Source of the DNA: Flavobacteriales bacterium UBA972
Lineage (GTDB): Bacteria; Bacteroidota; Bacteroidia; Flavobacteriales; Schleiferiaceae
Direction of reading: 5' to 3'
Length of the DNA stretch: 38,362 nucleotides
Assembly: GCA_002292855.1 (NCBI GenBank)
Contig: DBBY01000065.1
Span: 3,233-41,594 of the forward strand
The notes under the pieces were generated by a model. The model was not told the origin of the DNA, made no database searches, and saw only the letters and a list, made by a program, of their open reading frames with translations. This document shows positions 8,725-16,937 of the stretch, piece by piece. Numbering within the stretch: the first letter of the stretch is position 1; each line of letters starts with the position of its first letter. A program made the position numbers and the translations under genes.

Positions 8725-10731
8725 TTAAAAATGCTGGGCGGCCACTCGATCAATCAGGGAATCGTTGGCGAGTTGGGCTAAGGTGACCCGGAGCTCAGGG
8801 CTGCGAAGGAGTTCCCGCTTAATGGCGGTCATGGCCTCTGAGTTTCGGGCCCAGGCTCGCCGTGCAACGCCGTTGTTGACGTCATAAAAGAGCATGCTTT
8901 CTAATTTGCTGCGGGCCTCGGAGCTGCCGTCGAGCAGCATGCCAAAGCCCCCGTTGATGACTTCGCCCCAGCCGACTCCGCCGCCGTTGTGGAGCGAAAC
9001 CCAAGTGGCTCCGCGAAAGCTGTCGCCAATGGCATTGTGCACGGCCATGTCGGCGGTAAAGCGCGATCCGTCGTAGATGTTGGAGGTCTCGCGGTAGGGC
9101 GAGTCGGTGCCGCTCACGTCGTGGTGGTCCCTGCCCAAAACAACGGGGCCGAGTTCGCCGCGCCCAATGGCCTCGTTGAAGGCGGACGCAATGGCAATTC
9201 GGCCCACACTGTCGGCATAGAGAATCCGTGCCTGCGACCCCACCACAAGGCGATTCTGCTCGGCCTGCTCGATCCAGCGCAGGTTGTCTTGCATTTGCAC
9301 CTGAATGTCTTCGGGCGCTTCTGCGGCCAGGGCGCGCAGTACGTCGGCGGCGATGCGGTCGGTAGTGCGCAAGTCGTCTTCTGAGCCGCTGGCGCAGACC
9401 CAACGAAACGGACCAAAACCGTAGTCAAAACACATGGGCCCGAGAATGTCTTGCACGTAGCTTGGGTAGGTGAAGTCGATTCCGTTCTCGGCGAGTACGT
9501 CGGCTCCGGCTCGGCTGGATTCCAGCAAAAAAGCATTGCCGTAGTCAAAGAAGTACATGCCGCGGGCGTGCAAAACCTCAATCGCAGCCACGTGACGTCG
9601 CAGCGTCGCCTGGATTTCGGAGCGAAAGCGCTCGGGATCCTCGGTCATTAGGCGGTTTGCCTGCTCGTAGTCGTAGCCTTGCGGGTAGTATCCGCCGGCC
9701 CAGGGGTTGTGGAGGGAGGTTTGGTCCGACCCGAGGTCAACATGAACCCCGCGGGAGGCAAGGCGCTCCCAAAGGTCTACGGTATTGCCCACAAAGGCTA
9801 TCGAAGTGTTGCCCTTAACGGCCTGTGCCTCAAGCGCTAGGTCAATGGCCTCGTCGGCCGAGTAGGTTAGAACGTCTACCCAGCCTTGCTCGTGGCGCTT
9901 AAGGGCGGCGGCTTCGTTGATCTCGCTGGTAATGCTCACCAGGCCTGCGATGGAGGCTGCCTTGGGCTGGGCTCCGCTCATTCCGCCGAGTCCGGCCGTG
10001 ACAAAGAGCTTGCCTTCGAGCGGACCCTTGGTGAATTGACGGGCTGCATTCATCAAGGTGATGGTGGTTCCGTGCACAATGCCCTGCGGGCCGATGTACA
10101 TGTAGCTGCCGGCCGTCATTTGTCCGTACTGACTGACTCCCAATGCATTAAATCGCTCCAGGTCCTCAGGTTTGGAGTAGTTCGGCACCACCATTCCGTT
10201 GGTTACCACGGCGCGCGGAGCCTGCGGCGACGAGGGGAACAGCCCTTGCGGATGCCCCGAATGCATGTGCAGGGTCTGGTGGTCGGTCATCGTGGCGAGG
10301 TACTGCATGGTCAGCAGGTACTGCGCCCAGTTTTGAAAGACCGCCCCATTGCCGCCGTAGGTAATGAGCTCGTGCGGGTGCTGAGCGACGGCGGGATCCA
10401 AATTATTTTGAATCATCAGCATGATGGATGCGGCTTGCTGGGACTTCGCAGGGTATTCATGAATGGGCCGGGCCTTCATGGCATAGGTCGGCCTAAAGCG
10501 GTACATGTAAATGCGGCCATAATGCTTCAGTTCCTCGGCGAATTCCACAGCCAGCACCTCATGGTGGCGGGGCTCAAAGTAGCGGAGCGCGTTGCGCAGG
10601 GCGAGCTTTTTTTCGTCGGACCGCAGAAGGTCCGCGCGGTTTGGCGCATGCGAGACGGCGGGGTCGTAGCCCGGATGAACAGGAAGCTCCGAGGGAATCC
10701 CGGTCAAAATAGATTCTGAGAATGAAAGCAT
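8725..10731 (-). CDS. hutU: Urocanate hydratase
   Basis: A 668-residue cytosolic enzyme of histidine breakdown that hydrates urocanate to imidazolone propionate using tightly bound NAD+. Family motifs in order: YGGNGAVFQNW (about residue 125), HMHSGHPQGLFPS (about 155), GSYMYIGPQGIVHGT (about 208), the NAD loop GLGGMSGAQPKA (about 247), DLGSDQTSLHNPWAGGYYP (about 332) and the Cys-containing GPFRWVCASG (Cys446). The length is that of the long Bacteroidetes form (roughly 660-680) rather than the 560-residue proteobacterial one. The frame is open to 10830, but the ATG at 10731 starts MLSFSESIL and is preceded by GACCTTTGCACC. No other hut gene is nearby. Confidence 0.93.
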   Translation of the reverse strand: MLSFSESILTGIPSELPVHPGYDPAVSHAPNRADLLRSDEKKLALRNALRYFEPRHHEVLAVEFAEELKHYGRIYMYRFRPTYAMKARPIHEYPAKSQQAASIMLMIQNNLDPAVAQHPHELITYGGNGAVFQNWAQYLLTMQYLATMTDHQTLHMHSGHPQGLFPSSPQAPRAVVTNGMVVPNYSKPEDLERFNALGVSQYGQMTAGSYMYIGPQGIVHGTTITLMNAARQFTKGPLEGKLFVTAGLGGMSGAQPKAASIAGLVSITSEINEAAALKRHEQGWVDVLTYSADEAIDLALEAQAVKGNTSIAFVGNTVDLWERLASRGVHVDLGSDQTSLHNPWAGGYYPQGYDYEQANRLMTEDPERFRSEIQATLRRHVAAIEVLHARGMYFFDYGNAFLLESSRAGADVLAENGIDFTYPSYVQDILGPMCFDYGFGPFRWVCASGSEDDLRTTDRIAADVLRALAAEAPEDIQVQMQDNLRWIEQAEQNRLVVGSQARILYADSVGRIAIASAFNEAIGRGELGPVVLGRDHHDVSGTDSPYRETSNIYDGSRFTADMAVHNAIGDSFRGATWVSLHNGGGVGWGEVINGGFGMLLDGSSEARSKLESMLFYDVNNGVARRAWARNSEAMTAIKRELLRSPELRVTLAQLANDSLIDRVAAQHF

Positions 10732-10735
10732 GGTG

Positions 10736-10743
10736 CAAAGGTC
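10736..10743 (-). promoter_or_regulatory. Putative -7 box (GACCTTTG) 4 nt before hutU
   Basis: Five of six fixed positions of TAnnTTTG match (G for the first T). The following CACC-ATG gives the string GACCTTTGCACCATG, nearly identical to the strings before the flippase gene and aroB. If it is a promoter, transcription would begin at or next to the ATG. Confidence 0.45.
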
Positions 10744-10780
10744 GCACAAATCAAGGCTTGGAGCCCCGCGCTCAGACTGC

Positions 10781-11962
10781 CTATTCTTGCTTCGCAGCGG
10801 ATTCTTCGTCCCCTTGCAAAGCAGGTGCATTGGTGGGCGACCAGGGCTTCCAGGTCAGGGTCCAGCGTGCTTTTTTGCCGTCGTCTTTGCGGAGCATCCA
10901 AAGGTCGCCGCCGAGTCCGCGTTGAAGGTCGGCCTGAATGAAGTCGCCCTCGGCATCGATGGCTTTAAGCTCCAGGGCCACGCTGCGCTCAAAGCGCAGG
11001 CTATCGTCGGTACTTACCCAGGTGGGGCCATAGCTTTTGGTGTAGGCGTACTGAGGGTAGGAGCTGGTCCAGCGGTCGCTCACCTGGGCGAGGGGGGTCC
11101 AAAATGGCAAGAAATTGCTGCTGTCGGACCATGTTTGCCAGGTTGCCATAATCAGGGGCTGTCGGCGAACGAAGGTCTTCCAGGTGCCCTGCCCGGACCC
11201 TTGGGTAGCAATTTTGCGTGCTTTGTCCTCGAAGACCACGGAATTGCCAGAGACCGCCACCGTACTGGAATCCACGTTCGGGAGCAGCACGGGTCCACCT
11301 GACTTAAGATCCATGGCGAGGCTGTCGGGGTAGCGAACTTCGCTGCTGCGCAGGCTGCGGTTGCCCTCCCATTCAAAGGTCAGGGCCGAGGGCGATCCGT
11401 ACCTCGCTGCGGCTTCGGGCCCGACTGCAATTCCGCCGTCGGGGAGCATTTCGAGCAGTGCTTGGCTCGCGCTGTCGGGCCTAATGGGATTTTGCTTGCG
11501 CCGCAGGACCTCTTCGACCAGCAGGTCGCTGGTGGCCACCCATAAAACATCGTCGGATGCGGCCGCTGCCCAGCCGTCGCCTTCGTAGAGGCTCGTGCCG
11601 TTGTAGCTTCGAACCTCATAGGGTTGCCGCAGGCTCGACGGCGCCCAAGAGCCACGGGGTGCAGTCAGCATCCAGGCAGAACCAAATTCACCCCTTCGGT
11701 GCATACTCAGAAGCGCGCGGCCTTCGGGCCAGGTAGTTAGGGCCGAATGCAAGATCTTAAGGTCTAGGTATTCCGGCCCCAGGCTGTCGAGCAGACCGGC
11801 CTGACGGCTTGCCTCGGGCATCGAGGGCAGGTCGGCCATCCACAGGGCCTGGCCCGCAATGGCTCCTCCCATGGGGTGCTTGCTGCTTGGTTCGGTGGCG
11901 CAGGACCAAAAAAGTAGTGCGCTGGATGCTAGGGCAAGGATTCGGGTGCAAAAGGCCTTCAT
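10781..11962 (-). CDS. Lipoprotein of unknown function
   Basis: A 393-residue protein I do not recognise. The N-terminus MKAFCTRILALASSALLFWSC is a signal peptide ending in a probable lipobox cysteine at residue 21. The body alternates short Trp-rich and polar beta-type segments (EGRALLSMHRRGEFGSAWML, YNGTSLYEGDGWAAA, DDVLWVATSDLLVEEVL), which may indicate a repeated beta fold, but no named domain is visible. The C-terminus is Lys/Trp-rich and then acidic. The ATG at 11962 overlaps the rnhB stop in an ATGA, so translation is probably coupled to rnhB. A cell-envelope location is inferred from the signal only. It ends 49 nt before hutU. Confidence 0.75.
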   Translation of the reverse strand: MKAFCTRILALASSALLFWSCATEPSSKHPMGGAIAGQALWMADLPSMPEASRQAGLLDSLGPEYLDLKILHSALTTWPEGRALLSMHRRGEFGSAWMLTAPRGSWAPSSLRQPYEVRSYNGTSLYEGDGWAAAASDDVLWVATSDLLVEEVLRRKQNPIRPDSASQALLEMLPDGGIAVGPEAAARYGSPSALTFEWEGNRSLRSSEVRYPDSLAMDLKSGGPVLLPNVDSSTVAVSGNSVVFEDKARKIATQGSGQGTWKTFVRRQPLIMATWQTWSDSSNFLPFWTPLAQVSDRWTSSYPQYAYTKSYGPTWVSTDDSLRFERSVALELKAIDAEGDFIQADLQRGLGGDLWMLRKDDGKKARWTLTWKPWSPTNAPALQGDEESAAKQE

Positions 11963-12546
11963 AATTCGAGTCGGAGTTGGCTTGGTTTCCACGCAAAACT
12001 ACGGCGGTGCCAGGCGCAGGCCCCATGCCGTTCAAGAGCCTCCCGATGGCCCAGGCTGGGGTAGCCTTTGTTGCGGTCCCATCCGTAGTTGGGATGCTCC
12101 GCATGCAGCGATGCCATGATGCGGTCTCGCTCGGTTTTGGCAAAAATAGAAGCGGCCGAAATGGCCTGAAATCGGGCATCTCCTTTGACTTCGCAGCGGT
12201 GCTCTATGCCAGGGTAGGCCTTAAACCGGTTGCCATCCACCAGCAAGAGGCTAGGAGCTGGCTGCAGCTGAGCAATGGCCCGATGCATGGCCAAGTAGGT
12301 GGCCTGCAAAATATTGACCTCGTCGATTTCGGCCGGACTCGCACTGCCGACGGCCCAATGCCCTGCGGGTAAAAGAACTTCGAGCTGTTTGCGAAGGTTT
12401 TCGCGCTGAGCGTGGCTAAGGACCTTGGAGTCGGTCAGTCCCTTGACGCGGTATTCCTCAGACCACAGCACTGCAGCAGCTACAACCGGCCCGGCGAGGC
12501 AGCCGCGGCCCGCTTCGTCCACTCCTGCTTGGAGCAGGATCTTCAT
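11959..12546 (-). CDS. rnhB: Ribonuclease HII
   Basis: A 195-residue cytosolic endonuclease that cuts RNA in RNA-DNA hybrids and removes single ribonucleotides from DNA. The signature GVDEAGRGCLAGPVVAAAV at residues 8-26 carries the first acidic pair (Asp10, Glu11). The other metal ligands are Asp104 in LLVDGN and Asp141 in IFAKTERDR, so the four-residue acidic site is complete. Length is normal. The ATG at 12546 overlaps the glycosyltransferase stop (ATGA), and the rnhB stop overlaps the next ATG in the same way, so it is the middle gene of a translationally coupled triplet. Confidence 0.95.
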   Translation of the reverse strand: MKILLQAGVDEAGRGCLAGPVVAAAVLWSEEYRVKGLTDSKVLSHAQRENLRKQLEVLLPAGHWAVGSASPAEIDEVNILQATYLAMHRAIAQLQPAPSLLLVDGNRFKAYPGIEHRCEVKGDARFQAISAASIFAKTERDRIMASLHAEHPNYGWDRNKGYPSLGHREALERHGACAWHRRSFAWKPSQLRLEL

Positions 12547-13703
12547 TGCCTTGGGGTTGCTAAAAGTTCAAGAAGTGTTTGGTGCACTTGCTCGGCGCTG
12601 CGGTCCCAAGAAAACAAAGCCGCGCGCTCAAGTCCGCGTTGAATCCAGGGTCCGGGGTCTTCGGTCGCGGCGCGGTAGAGCAAGTCGGTCCAGGCTTCGA
12701 CGTCGTCGGGGTCGGCGTAGCGTGCGGCGTCTCCCGCAATCTCGGGCATGCAGCTCGCGCTGCTGCTGAGTAGGGGGCAGCCCGAGGCCATTGCCTCCAC
12801 CAGCGGAATTCCAAAGCCCTCAAAGCGCGACGGGAAGGCAAAGGCCAAAGCACCCGAATACAGGTCGTTCAATTCGCTTCCTTCGATTCGCCCCACCCAA
12901 TGCACGCGCGGACCAGCCCTGCGGGCTAGCTCCAGCAGCTCCGAGTCCCGGTGCAGGGGATTTCCCACGAGGACCAAGGCTTCGCGCCGTTCCGGGTTTC
13001 TCGCCTGATGCTGCTCAAAGGCCCTAAGTAGGGTCGCTATATTCTTGCGCGGAGTGAAGGCGCCCACAAACAAGAAGTAGGGGAGTCCGCCTGCCCAACG
13101 CTGGCGAGCCGCATAGCCTACCTCGGGTTTGGGTGTAAAATTTTGCTGCGGCGCATTGCTTGCCAGGGTAATCTTTTTGCCGCCGAGTGGGTAGGTTTTA
13201 ATGAGGTCCGCCCTTGTGGTCTCCGAAACCGTCAGTAGGGCATTGGCCTCCACGGCACTCCGCGCGACGACCCTGCGGTAGTAGCTGCCCACTGCCTTGG
13301 GTATGCCTTCGGGCTGGTGCACAAAATTCAGGTCGTGAACGGTCGCAGCCATGGGCAGGCTGCCAAGGCGAAACCGCCCAAGGGCCCTGCGCGATGGCAA
13401 AAGTCCGTCGGGAGACCAGTAGGCGTCGGCTTTAATGCGCCAGAGCGCCAAGGGTACCGAAACTTCGTTCCAAAGCGTCCAGAGGAATGGGCTTCGCGCG
13501 GGCAGACCCACCACATGCTTGACGGAGCCGGGGTAGTTAAAATCCTTCACGGGTCGGTCAAAAAACAGGTGAAGCTCCCAGTCGGGCGTCGTCGCCAGCC
13601 GCTCGAGCAGGCGGTGGCTGTACCAGCCCGTGCCCTCAAGGGAGCCGGGCAGCAACCATCGCGCGTTGACCGCGAGCCGAGCTGGGCGAGGTGGGGTGGC
13701 CAT
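12543..13703 (-). CDS. Glycosyltransferase family 4 (GT-B fold)
   Basis: A 386-residue probable cytosolic or membrane-associated glycosyltransferase that adds a sugar from a nucleotide donor to a lipid-linked or protein acceptor. The N-terminal half begins LAVNARWLLPGSLEGTGWYSH. The donor-binding half includes FLFVGAFTPRKNIATLLRAF (about residues 211-230) and the EX7E pair Glu295/Glu303 in SRFEGFGIPLVEAMASG, typical of GT4 retaining enzymes. It is back to back with the polysaccharide flippase gene (26 nt between start codons) and may belong to the same pathway, though it shares a coupled unit with rnhB. Donor and acceptor are unknown. Confidence 0.88.
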   Translation of the reverse strand: MATPPRPARLAVNARWLLPGSLEGTGWYSHRLLERLATTPDWELHLFFDRPVKDFNYPGSVKHVVGLPARSPFLWTLWNEVSVPLALWRIKADAYWSPDGLLPSRRALGRFRLGSLPMAATVHDLNFVHQPEGIPKAVGSYYRRVVARSAVEANALLTVSETTRADLIKTYPLGGKKITLASNAPQQNFTPKPEVGYAARQRWAGGLPYFLFVGAFTPRKNIATLLRAFEQHQARNPERREALVLVGNPLHRDSELLELARRAGPRVHWVGRIEGSELNDLYSGALAFAFPSRFEGFGIPLVEAMASGCPLLSSSASCMPEIAGDAARYADPDDVEAWTDLLYRAATEDPGPWIQRGLERAALFSWDRSAEQVHQTLLELLATPRQ

Positions 13704-13708
13704 TCCCT

Positions 13709-13716
13709 CAAAAGTA
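13709..13716 (-). promoter_or_regulatory. Putative -7 box (TACTTTTG) 5 nt before the glycosyltransferase
   Basis: A perfect TAnnTTTG match, separated from the ATG at 13703 only by AGGGA. It abuts, with one base between, the oppositely oriented GACCTTTG box of the flippase gene. Confidence 0.5.
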
Positions 13717-13717
13717 T

Positions 13718-13725
13718 GACCTTTG
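13718..13725 (+). promoter_or_regulatory. Putative -7 box (GACCTTTG) 4 nt before the flippase gene
   Basis: GACCTTTGCGCCATG places the box 4 nt before the start at 13730, as in hutU and aroB. It lies in the 26-nt divergent gap next to the glycosyltransferase box. Confidence 0.45.
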
Positions 13726-13729
13726 CGCC

Positions 13730-14989
13730 ATGCCCCTTACATGGTCTGCCCTTCCCCAATCCTGGCAGCGCCTTCTGCGCAGTTCCTCGGTGGTTCTGGC
13801 CCTAAAGGTTGCCGGAGCCTTGGCCGGCTACGCCTTTGCCTATGTTGCCCTGCGACGCTTAGGAGGTCCTGGCTACGGATACTTAGAGTTGGCCTTCACG
13901 GTATTAAGTATTTTGACGGTGGTCTCTAAATGGGGGCTTGACGGCCTCCTTCTTCGTGAAATTCCAGCGCGCGACGCCGCGGCCGGTCAGTACTTCACCC
14001 GCCAAGTGCTCTGGGCCTCGCTGCTGGGGTCCCTGGCGCTCGGGTCTGTTTTGTGGTTCAGTTCAGGGCTTCTTACCCAGTACTATGGCGGATTCCTTGG
14101 ACTTTGGCAAACCACGGCCCTCGTTCTGCCCTTTTGGACCCTGGTCCAGGTTTGGTCCGAAAACCTAAGAGCCCGACACCGATTTATGCGCTTCGGCCTT
14201 TTACAGGGCAGCATTTCGCTCGGACTCGTGGCACTTGCCATGGCTTCATTCTCTTGGTTTTCAAGCGTAGAGAGGGTTTTGTTGGGCATGGCCAGCGCCT
14301 CGGCCCTCATGCTCTGGAGCGGATGGAGAAGCCTAAGTCCCATCGAATTGCGAAGCCTTTGGCCCCTTCGGTCCTCTGCCACCGCCATGTTTTTATCGGC
14401 CACGCTCTTTATGGTGATGACCTGGACCGACACCCTAATGCTCGGGTACTTTTTAGAGCCCGAAATCATTGGTGCCTATCGGGTGGCCTTTAAAATCGGC
14501 AGTCTAATAACCTTTGCTCAATTTGCCGTCAACGCCTCTCTGGGGCCGCGCATTTCGGAACTCTGGGCCAAAAACAGCAAAGCGGAACTGCAAAAAGAGG
14601 TCTGGCAGGTGGCCCAAGTCAATGCCCTCTTGGGGGTTCCAGCCTTTTTGCTCATCATGGTTCTGGCCCCCTGGCTTCTGAGTTTTTTTAGCGCGGACTT
14701 TGCCCAGTATGCCCCCGTCTTAAGGATTCTCGCAGTGGGTCAGATGGTGAACGCGCTCTGCGGCCCGGTCATGTACCTGCTCAATATGACGGGCCACGAG
14801 CAGTCCGCCCGGCGAACCATGACCCTTGCAGCCCTTGCCAATGCCCTGGGCAACCTGGTACTCATACCCTGGCTGGGCATTGAGGGGTCTGCATGGGCCA
14901 CCACGGGGAGCATGGTGTTTTGGAACGCTTGGGCCCTGGTCGCAGTCTACCGCAAAACCGGCATACGAACCCTAATTTTTTGGCGTTAA
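13730..14989 (+). CDS. Polysaccharide/oligosaccharide flippase (Wzx-like, MOP superfamily)
   Basis: A 419-residue protein with roughly 12 hydrophobic helices. It begins with the typical SSSVVLALKVAGALAGYAFAYVALRRLGGPGYG stretch (split here only by eye), containing the LG-x-YG pattern of lipid-linked oligosaccharide flippases. Such proteins move undecaprenyl-linked sugar units from the cytosolic to the periplasmic face of the inner membrane. The frame opens with a GTG at 13691 that would overlap the divergent glycosyltransferase; the ATG at 13730 is preferred because of length and the GACCTTTG box. It is the first gene of the polysaccharide cluster and ends 6 nt before the sulfotransferase. 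Confidence 0.85.
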   Translation: MPLTWSALPQSWQRLLRSSSVVLALKVAGALAGYAFAYVALRRLGGPGYGYLELAFTVLSILTVVSKWGLDGLLLREIPARDAAAGQYFTRQVLWASLLGSLALGSVLWFSSGLLTQYYGGFLGLWQTTALVLPFWTLVQVWSENLRARHRFMRFGLLQGSISLGLVALAMASFSWFSSVERVLLGMASASALMLWSGWRSLSPIELRSLWPLRSSATAMFLSATLFMVMTWTDTLMLGYFLEPEIIGAYRVAFKIGSLITFAQFAVNASLGPRISELWAKNSKAELQKEVWQVAQVNALLGVPAFLLIMVLAPWLLSFFSADFAQYAPVLRILAVGQMVNALCGPVMYLLNMTGHEQSARRTMTLAALANALGNLVLIPWLGIEGSAWATTGSMVFWNAWALVAVYRKTGIRTLIFWR

Positions 14990-14995
14990 CTGACG

Positions 14996-15913
14996 ATGGT
15001 CAACGCGGTCCTAATCGGAGTTCCTAAATCAGGAAGCACCACCCTCGCGGACTGGCTGCAGGAGCACCCTGGCGTGGCCATGTCGCGCATCAAGGAACCC
15101 AATTTTTATGCCTCCGAACTGGACCCCTTGCAATTCAGTCCGGCTTTTTTGCGGATTTCTCCCGACGCGGACTCCGACTACTGGGCCCAGCCCGACCCCC
15201 TGCCCCGAAGGCACCAGGCTTTTGTGCGCCAGCCAAGCCAGTACTCCCGAATGTGGCCCGATGCAGGGCCGAACCAGCTCCGCATGGAGGCTTCGACAAG
15301 CTATTTCTGGAGCCCCTCCGCGGCACGAGACCTCGCCGCAAGCAACCCCGGGGTCAAGGCCCTAGTGCTGCTGCGCAATCCGGTGGACCGGGCTTTCTCG
15401 CACTACCGCATGGCCCGCAAGTACGGTCTGGTTTCGGGCAGTTTTATCGAGGAGCTGGACCGCGACGCTTCGGGCTCTGCCTCATGGGGCCAACGCCAGA
15501 ATTTTGCCGCCCTAAGCCTTTATGCGGACTCCTACCAACGGTGGTCTGCCTCCGGTGCGGCGCTGCACACCTATATATATGAAGAGGCCTTTCAAAATCC
15601 CCATGCCTTTTGGGCGGAGGTACAGCACGACCTTGGCTTAAGCGCGATACCGCTTCCGCACGCAGAACGTGTGCACGCGGCCCACGACGTTCGGTGGCCG
15701 GCACTAACGGCATTTGCCCAGCACCATTGGCTGGGTCGATGGCTTGTAGGTCAAATGCCTCGAAGCCTCAAAAAGAAGGCCATTGATGCCAGCCTAGCCC
15801 CGGAACCACTGCGCCTGACCGAGGCCGAGCGGGCCAAGGCCTGGACCTATTTTGCCGACGACGTGGCCCGACTCGAGGGGCTCATGGGCAGGAACCTATC
15901 TTTGTGGACCTGA
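14996..15913 (+). CDS. PAPS-dependent sulfotransferase
   Basis: A 305-residue protein with both PAPS-binding signatures: the 5'-phosphosulfate loop GVPKSGSTTLADWL at residues 8-21 and the 3'-phosphate motif RNPVDRAFSHY at 127-137. Between them lies KEPNFYASE (34-41), the usual start of the substrate region. The protein has no signal peptide, so it probably acts in the cytosol or at the inner membrane face. It follows the flippase stop by 6 nt and precedes the Wzz-like gene by 13 nt, so a sugar substrate of the surface polysaccharide is the obvious inference. The acceptor is not readable from sequence. PAPS-making genes (cysD/cysN/cysC type) are not in the window. Confidence 0.88.
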   Translation: MVNAVLIGVPKSGSTTLADWLQEHPGVAMSRIKEPNFYASELDPLQFSPAFLRISPDADSDYWAQPDPLPRRHQAFVRQPSQYSRMWPDAGPNQLRMEASTSYFWSPSAARDLAASNPGVKALVLLRNPVDRAFSHYRMARKYGLVSGSFIEELDRDASGSASWGQRQNFAALSLYADSYQRWSASGAALHTYIYEEAFQNPHAFWAEVQHDLGLSAIPLPHAERVHAAHDVRWPALTAFAQHHWLGRWLVGQMPRSLKKKAIDASLAPEPLRLTEAERAKAWTYFADDVARLEGLMGRNLSLWT

Positions 15914-15926
15914 ATCTCATTTAACT

Positions 15927-16937
15927 ATGGACCCAAGTTCGCAGAATCTGCTGCTTTTTTTGTTTCGCAACCGCAAGGCACTCTTAGCGGCCCCAGTAAT
16001 TGCAGCCCTGGCGGCCGCGATTTTCTCGGGACCCTGGTTTATAACTCCGCTTTACGAATCCACGGTCGTGGTATTCCCGTCCACCACGAATTCCCCGTCC
16101 AAGGCCCTTTTGCCGCAAAACACCTACCAAGACGAAGACTTTATGGAGTTTGGTTCCGAGGAGCAGGCCGAGCAGCTTCTTCAGGTGCTGTCCTCAGACG
16201 CCATCTTTGATTCCATTACCGCACGCTTCCAATTGATGGAGCACTACAAGCTGGATCCCTCGAGCAAAACCCTCAGGACCGACCTTCACGAAGAGTACAG
16301 CGACAAAATTTCTTTTGAGCGAACGCAGTTCATGAGCGTACGCATCAACGTCCTTGACGAGGATCCGCAAATGGCGGCAGACATGGCCAACGCTATTGTC
16401 GACCTGCTCGACCGCGTCAAAAGCCGCATCCAGCGCGAGCGAGCCAACGTGGGACTCAATTTGGTGCAGCGCGAGTACCAAAAAGTCCGCAAAGAATTGC
16501 GGGATATGGAAGACGAAATCAGAGGCCTTCGCGGCAAGGGCGTTCACGAGTACGAGGGCCAGTCCATGGTGGTTTCTGAGCAGTACGCCACTGCGATTGC
16601 CGAAGGCAGAACTGATAAGACCGTCAAGCAGCTTAAAAACGTGCTGGATACCTTGGCTAAGTACGGCGGCCGCTATGTGGCCCTGCGCGACGAGCTCCAC
16701 CTGATGAAGGAAGAAGAGGTAAAAATCAAGACCAAGCTCGACCAGGCTCGAGTAGACGCCGAGCAGGTGCTGCCAGCGACCTTTCGCGTGAATGCCGCGG
16801 TGCCGGCTGATAAAAAGAAGTATCCGATTCGATGGCTAGTGGTAGCGGTCTCTGCCCTGTCGGCCCTGGTCGGCACCATGGTGGTTATTTTGGGCGCCAA
16901 CACATGGAAGGAACTCAAGCAGAGTCTTCGTTCTTAA
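15927..16937 (+). CDS. Wzz-like polysaccharide chain-length regulator
   Basis: A 336-residue protein with an N-terminal membrane helix at about residues 19-42 (ALLAAPVIAALAAAIFSGPW), a short Wzz-type motif after it (YESTVVVFPSTTNSPSKALLP), a long periplasmic helical region at about 145-290 (coiled-coil pattern such as REYQKVRKELRDMEDEIRGL), and a second membrane helix near the C-terminus at about 308-328. This matches polysaccharide co-polymerases without a kinase domain. The frame starts at 15852 inside the sulfotransferase gene, but MDPSSQNLLLFLFRNRK at 15927 is the natural start. The next gene overlaps its 3' end by 34 bases. It probably sets chain length together with the downstream polymerase/ligase. 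Confidence 0.8.
   Translation: MDPSSQNLLLFLFRNRKALLAAPVIAALAAAIFSGPWFITPLYESTVVVFPSTTNSPSKALLPQNTYQDEDFMEFGSEEQAEQLLQVLSSDAIFDSITARFQLMEHYKLDPSSKTLRTDLHEEYSDKISFERTQFMSVRINVLDEDPQMAADMANAIVDLLDRVKSRIQRERANVGLNLVQREYQKVRKELRDMEDEIRGLRGKGVHEYEGQSMVVSEQYATAIAEGRTDKTVKQLKNVLDTLAKYGGRYVALRDELHLMKEEEVKIKTKLDQARVDAEQVLPATFRVNAAVPADKKKYPIRWLVVAVSALSALVGTMVVILGANTWKELKQSLRS

Noticed and set aside
9886..10719. Long plus-strand open frame of 277 codons
   Set aside because: It is antisense to hutU, whose family motifs are unmistakable; the frame is a by-product of GC-rich codon structure.
14510..14521. ACCTTTGC string inside the flippase gene (another near 527 in the TolC-like gene)
   Set aside because: These copies are within coding sequence, not before a start codon. 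They show the string alone is not diagnostic and that position matters.
16832..16903. Upstream extension of the O-antigen ligase frame
   Set aside because: It lies within the Wzz-like gene; the translated residues are Gly/His/Arg-rich and unlike a membrane protein start.
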